From Bradyrhizobium sp. JYMT SZCCT0180 (GTDB lineage: Bacteria; Pseudomonadota; Alphaproteobacteria; Rhizobiales; Xanthobacteraceae): 64,000 nt of DNA. Of the stretch, positions 62,654-64,000 are shown in pieces. How positions within the stretch are numbered: position 1 is the stretch's first letter; every line of letters starts with the position of its first letter. Location: the NCBI RefSeq assembly GCF_018130165.1, contig NZ_JAFCLZ010000002.1:62001-126000 (forward strand). Reading direction: 5' to 3'. The translations under genes and the position numbers were made by a program. The notes under the pieces are model-generated. The model was not told the origin of the DNA and ran no database searches. It saw only the letters and a program-made list of their open reading frames with translations.

Positions 62654-64000
62654 ATGACCGACCATCCGCGCCGAGTGACCCGCGCTCTATTATCCGTTTC
62701 CGATAAGACGGGGCTGATCGAATTCGCCCGCGCGCTTGCAGGCTACGGCGTCGATCTGGTCTCCACCGGCGGCACGGCAAAAGCGATCGCCGCAGCAGGG
62801 CTGAAGGTCAGCGACGTCTCTGACCTCACCGGTTTCCCCGAGATGATGGACGGCCGGGTCAAGACGCTGCATCCGAAGGTACATGGCGGCCTGCTCGCGA
62901 TCCGCGACAACAAGGAACACATTGATGCGATGAAGGCGCACGGCATCGCGCCGATCGATCTGCTGGTGGTCAACCTCTATCCGTTCGAGGCCACCGTCGA
63001 CAAAGGCGCCGGTTACGAGGACTGCATCGAGAACATCGATATCGGCGGCCCCGCGATGATCCGCGCCGCGGCGAAGAACCACGACGATGTCGCGGTCGTC
63101 GTCGAAGCCAGCGACTATCAATCCGTGCTCGACGAGCTCGCCGCCAATAACGGCGCGACCTCATTGAAGTTGCGCCGCCGCCTCGCCGCAAAAGCCTATG
63201 CGCGCACCGCGGCCTATGACGCCGCGATCTCGAACTGGTTCGCGCTGCAGCTGAAAGACGACGCGCCGGACTTCCGCGCCTTCGGCGGCAAGCTGATCCA
63301 GTCGCTGCGCTACGGCGAGAACCCGCACCAGACCGCGGCGTTCTATGCGACGCCCGACAAGCGGCCGGGCGTTTCGACCTTGCGCCAGCTCCAGGGCAAG
63401 GAGCTGTCGTACAACAACATCAACGATACCGATGCGGCCTATGAATGCGTCGCCGAGTTCGACCCGGCCCGCACCGCCGCCTGCGTCATCGTCAAGCATG
63501 CCAACCCCTGCGGCGTTGCCGAGGGCAGCGATCTGCTCGGCGCTTACAAAAGAGCGCTGGCCTGCGATTCCACGTCGGCGTTCGGCGGCATCGTCGCAGT
63601 CAACCGCACGCTCGACGCCGACGCTGCGCGCGCCATCACCGAAATCTTTACCGAGGTCATCATCGCGCCGGACGCGACAGAGGAAGCCATCGCGGTCGTC
63701 GCCGCAAAGAAGAACCTGCGGCTGTTGCTGGTCGGCGGCCTGCCCGATCCGCGCAAGCCGGGCCTCACCGCCAAGACCGTGTCCGGCGGTCTGTTGGTGC
63801 AAAGCCGCGACAACGCCGTGATCGAGGACATGGCGCTGAAGGTCGCGACCAGGCGCGCGCCCACGGACGCCGAACTGCGCGATCTCAAATTCGCCTTCCG
63901 CGTCGCCAAGCACGTCAAGTCCAACACCATTATTTACGCCAGGGATCTCGCCACCGTCGGCATCGGCGCCGGCCAGATGAGCCGGGTCGATTCCGCGCGT
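62654..64000 (+). CDS. purH: Bifunctional AICAR formyltransferase / IMP cyclohydrolase (5' part)
   Basis: The frame runs off the window after 449 codons; the family is usually about 520-535 residues. The N-terminal MGS-like cyclohydrolase contains [26 protein letters not shown] and [17 protein letters not shown]. The AICAR transformylase domain contains [28 protein letters not shown] and [16 protein letters not shown]. It performs the last two steps of IMP synthesis, using 10-formyl-THF made by FolD. Confidence 0.96.
   Translation, partial: MTDHPRRVTRALLSVSDKTGLIEFARALAGYGVDLVSTGGTAKAIAAAGLKVSDVSDLTGFPEMMDGRVKTLHPKVHGGLLAIRDNKEHIDAMKAHGIAPIDLLVVNLYPFEATVDKGAGYEDCIENIDIGGPAMIRAAAKNHDDVAVVVEASDYQSVLDELAANNGATSLKLRRRLAAKAYARTAAYDAAISNWFALQLKDDAPDFRAFGGKLIQSLRYGENPHQTAAFYATPDKRPGVSTLRQLQGKELSYNNINDTDAAYECVAEFDPARTAACVIVKHANPCGVAEGSDLLGAYKRALACDSTSAFGGIVAVNRTLDADAARAITEIFTEVIIAPDATEEAIAVVAAKKNLRLLLVGGLPDPRKPGLTAKTVSGGLLVQSRDNAVIEDMALKVATRRAPTDAELRDLKFAFRVAKHVKSNTIIYARDLATVGIGAGQMSRVDSAR

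Overview
The window is chromosomal DNA from a high-GC alphaproteobacterium of the Rhizobiales, most likely Bradyrhizobium or a close relative in the Nitrobacteraceae. Several features point there: strong GC3 bias, frequent GTG/TTG starts, Rhizobiales synteny (yggT-DUF167-folD; hemD-mitofilin-like-hemY divergent from tsaD-gpsA; DUF1674 / rsmB-heparinase-purH), and many short interspersed intergenic repeats of a kind typical of that group. No phage, insertion sequence, integrase, rRNA or CRISPR array is visible. Most of the window is core genome, with a looser accessory stretch at about 31.3-42.4 kb.

Layout. 0-10.6 kb: phhB, a membrane-tethered TAXI solute-binding protein, a Tat-exported PhoD-like phosphatase, a single-domain response regulator divergent from a Crp/Fnr regulator, typA, a polytopic alpha/beta-hydrolase-like protein and an FAD amine oxidase. 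10.6-15.9 kb: a stand-alone HNH endonuclease with an N-terminal reader-like domain, then a compact five-gene operon (secreted hydrolase, DUF2269, SDR-DoxX fusion, DCC thiol-disulfide protein, beta-lactamase-fold hydrolase). 16-31 kb: GNAT, ppa, M20 peptidase, folD cluster, tRNA-Ala(CGC) with an 82-bp direct repeat, crotonase, glutamine amidotransferase, SDR, TerB, adenylate cyclase, P450, Tat lipase-like hydrolase, MFS exporter.

31-42 kb: two small secreted cysteine-rich proteins, a polysaccharide deacetylase, an orphan RND adaptor, five small unknown genes, a NarL-type two-component system, further small envelope proteins, DUF1294 and tRNA-Thr(CGT). Three copies of a 19-bp inverted repeat lie upstream of the small genes and of the sensor kinase. 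Two of them sit exactly 21 nt before a plausible -10 box. This is my best candidate for an undescribed local regulon.

42-64 kb: hemY, a mitofilin-like gene and hemD (haem synthesis and inner-membrane shaping); tsaD-gpsA, an EVE protein, a GGDEF cyclase, DNA topoisomerase IB, acs, two tandem DUF6600-like secreted proteins, an L,D-transpeptidase, a membrane-anchored nuclease, an SDHAF4-like protein, rsmB, heparinase and the 5' part of purH, which runs off the end.
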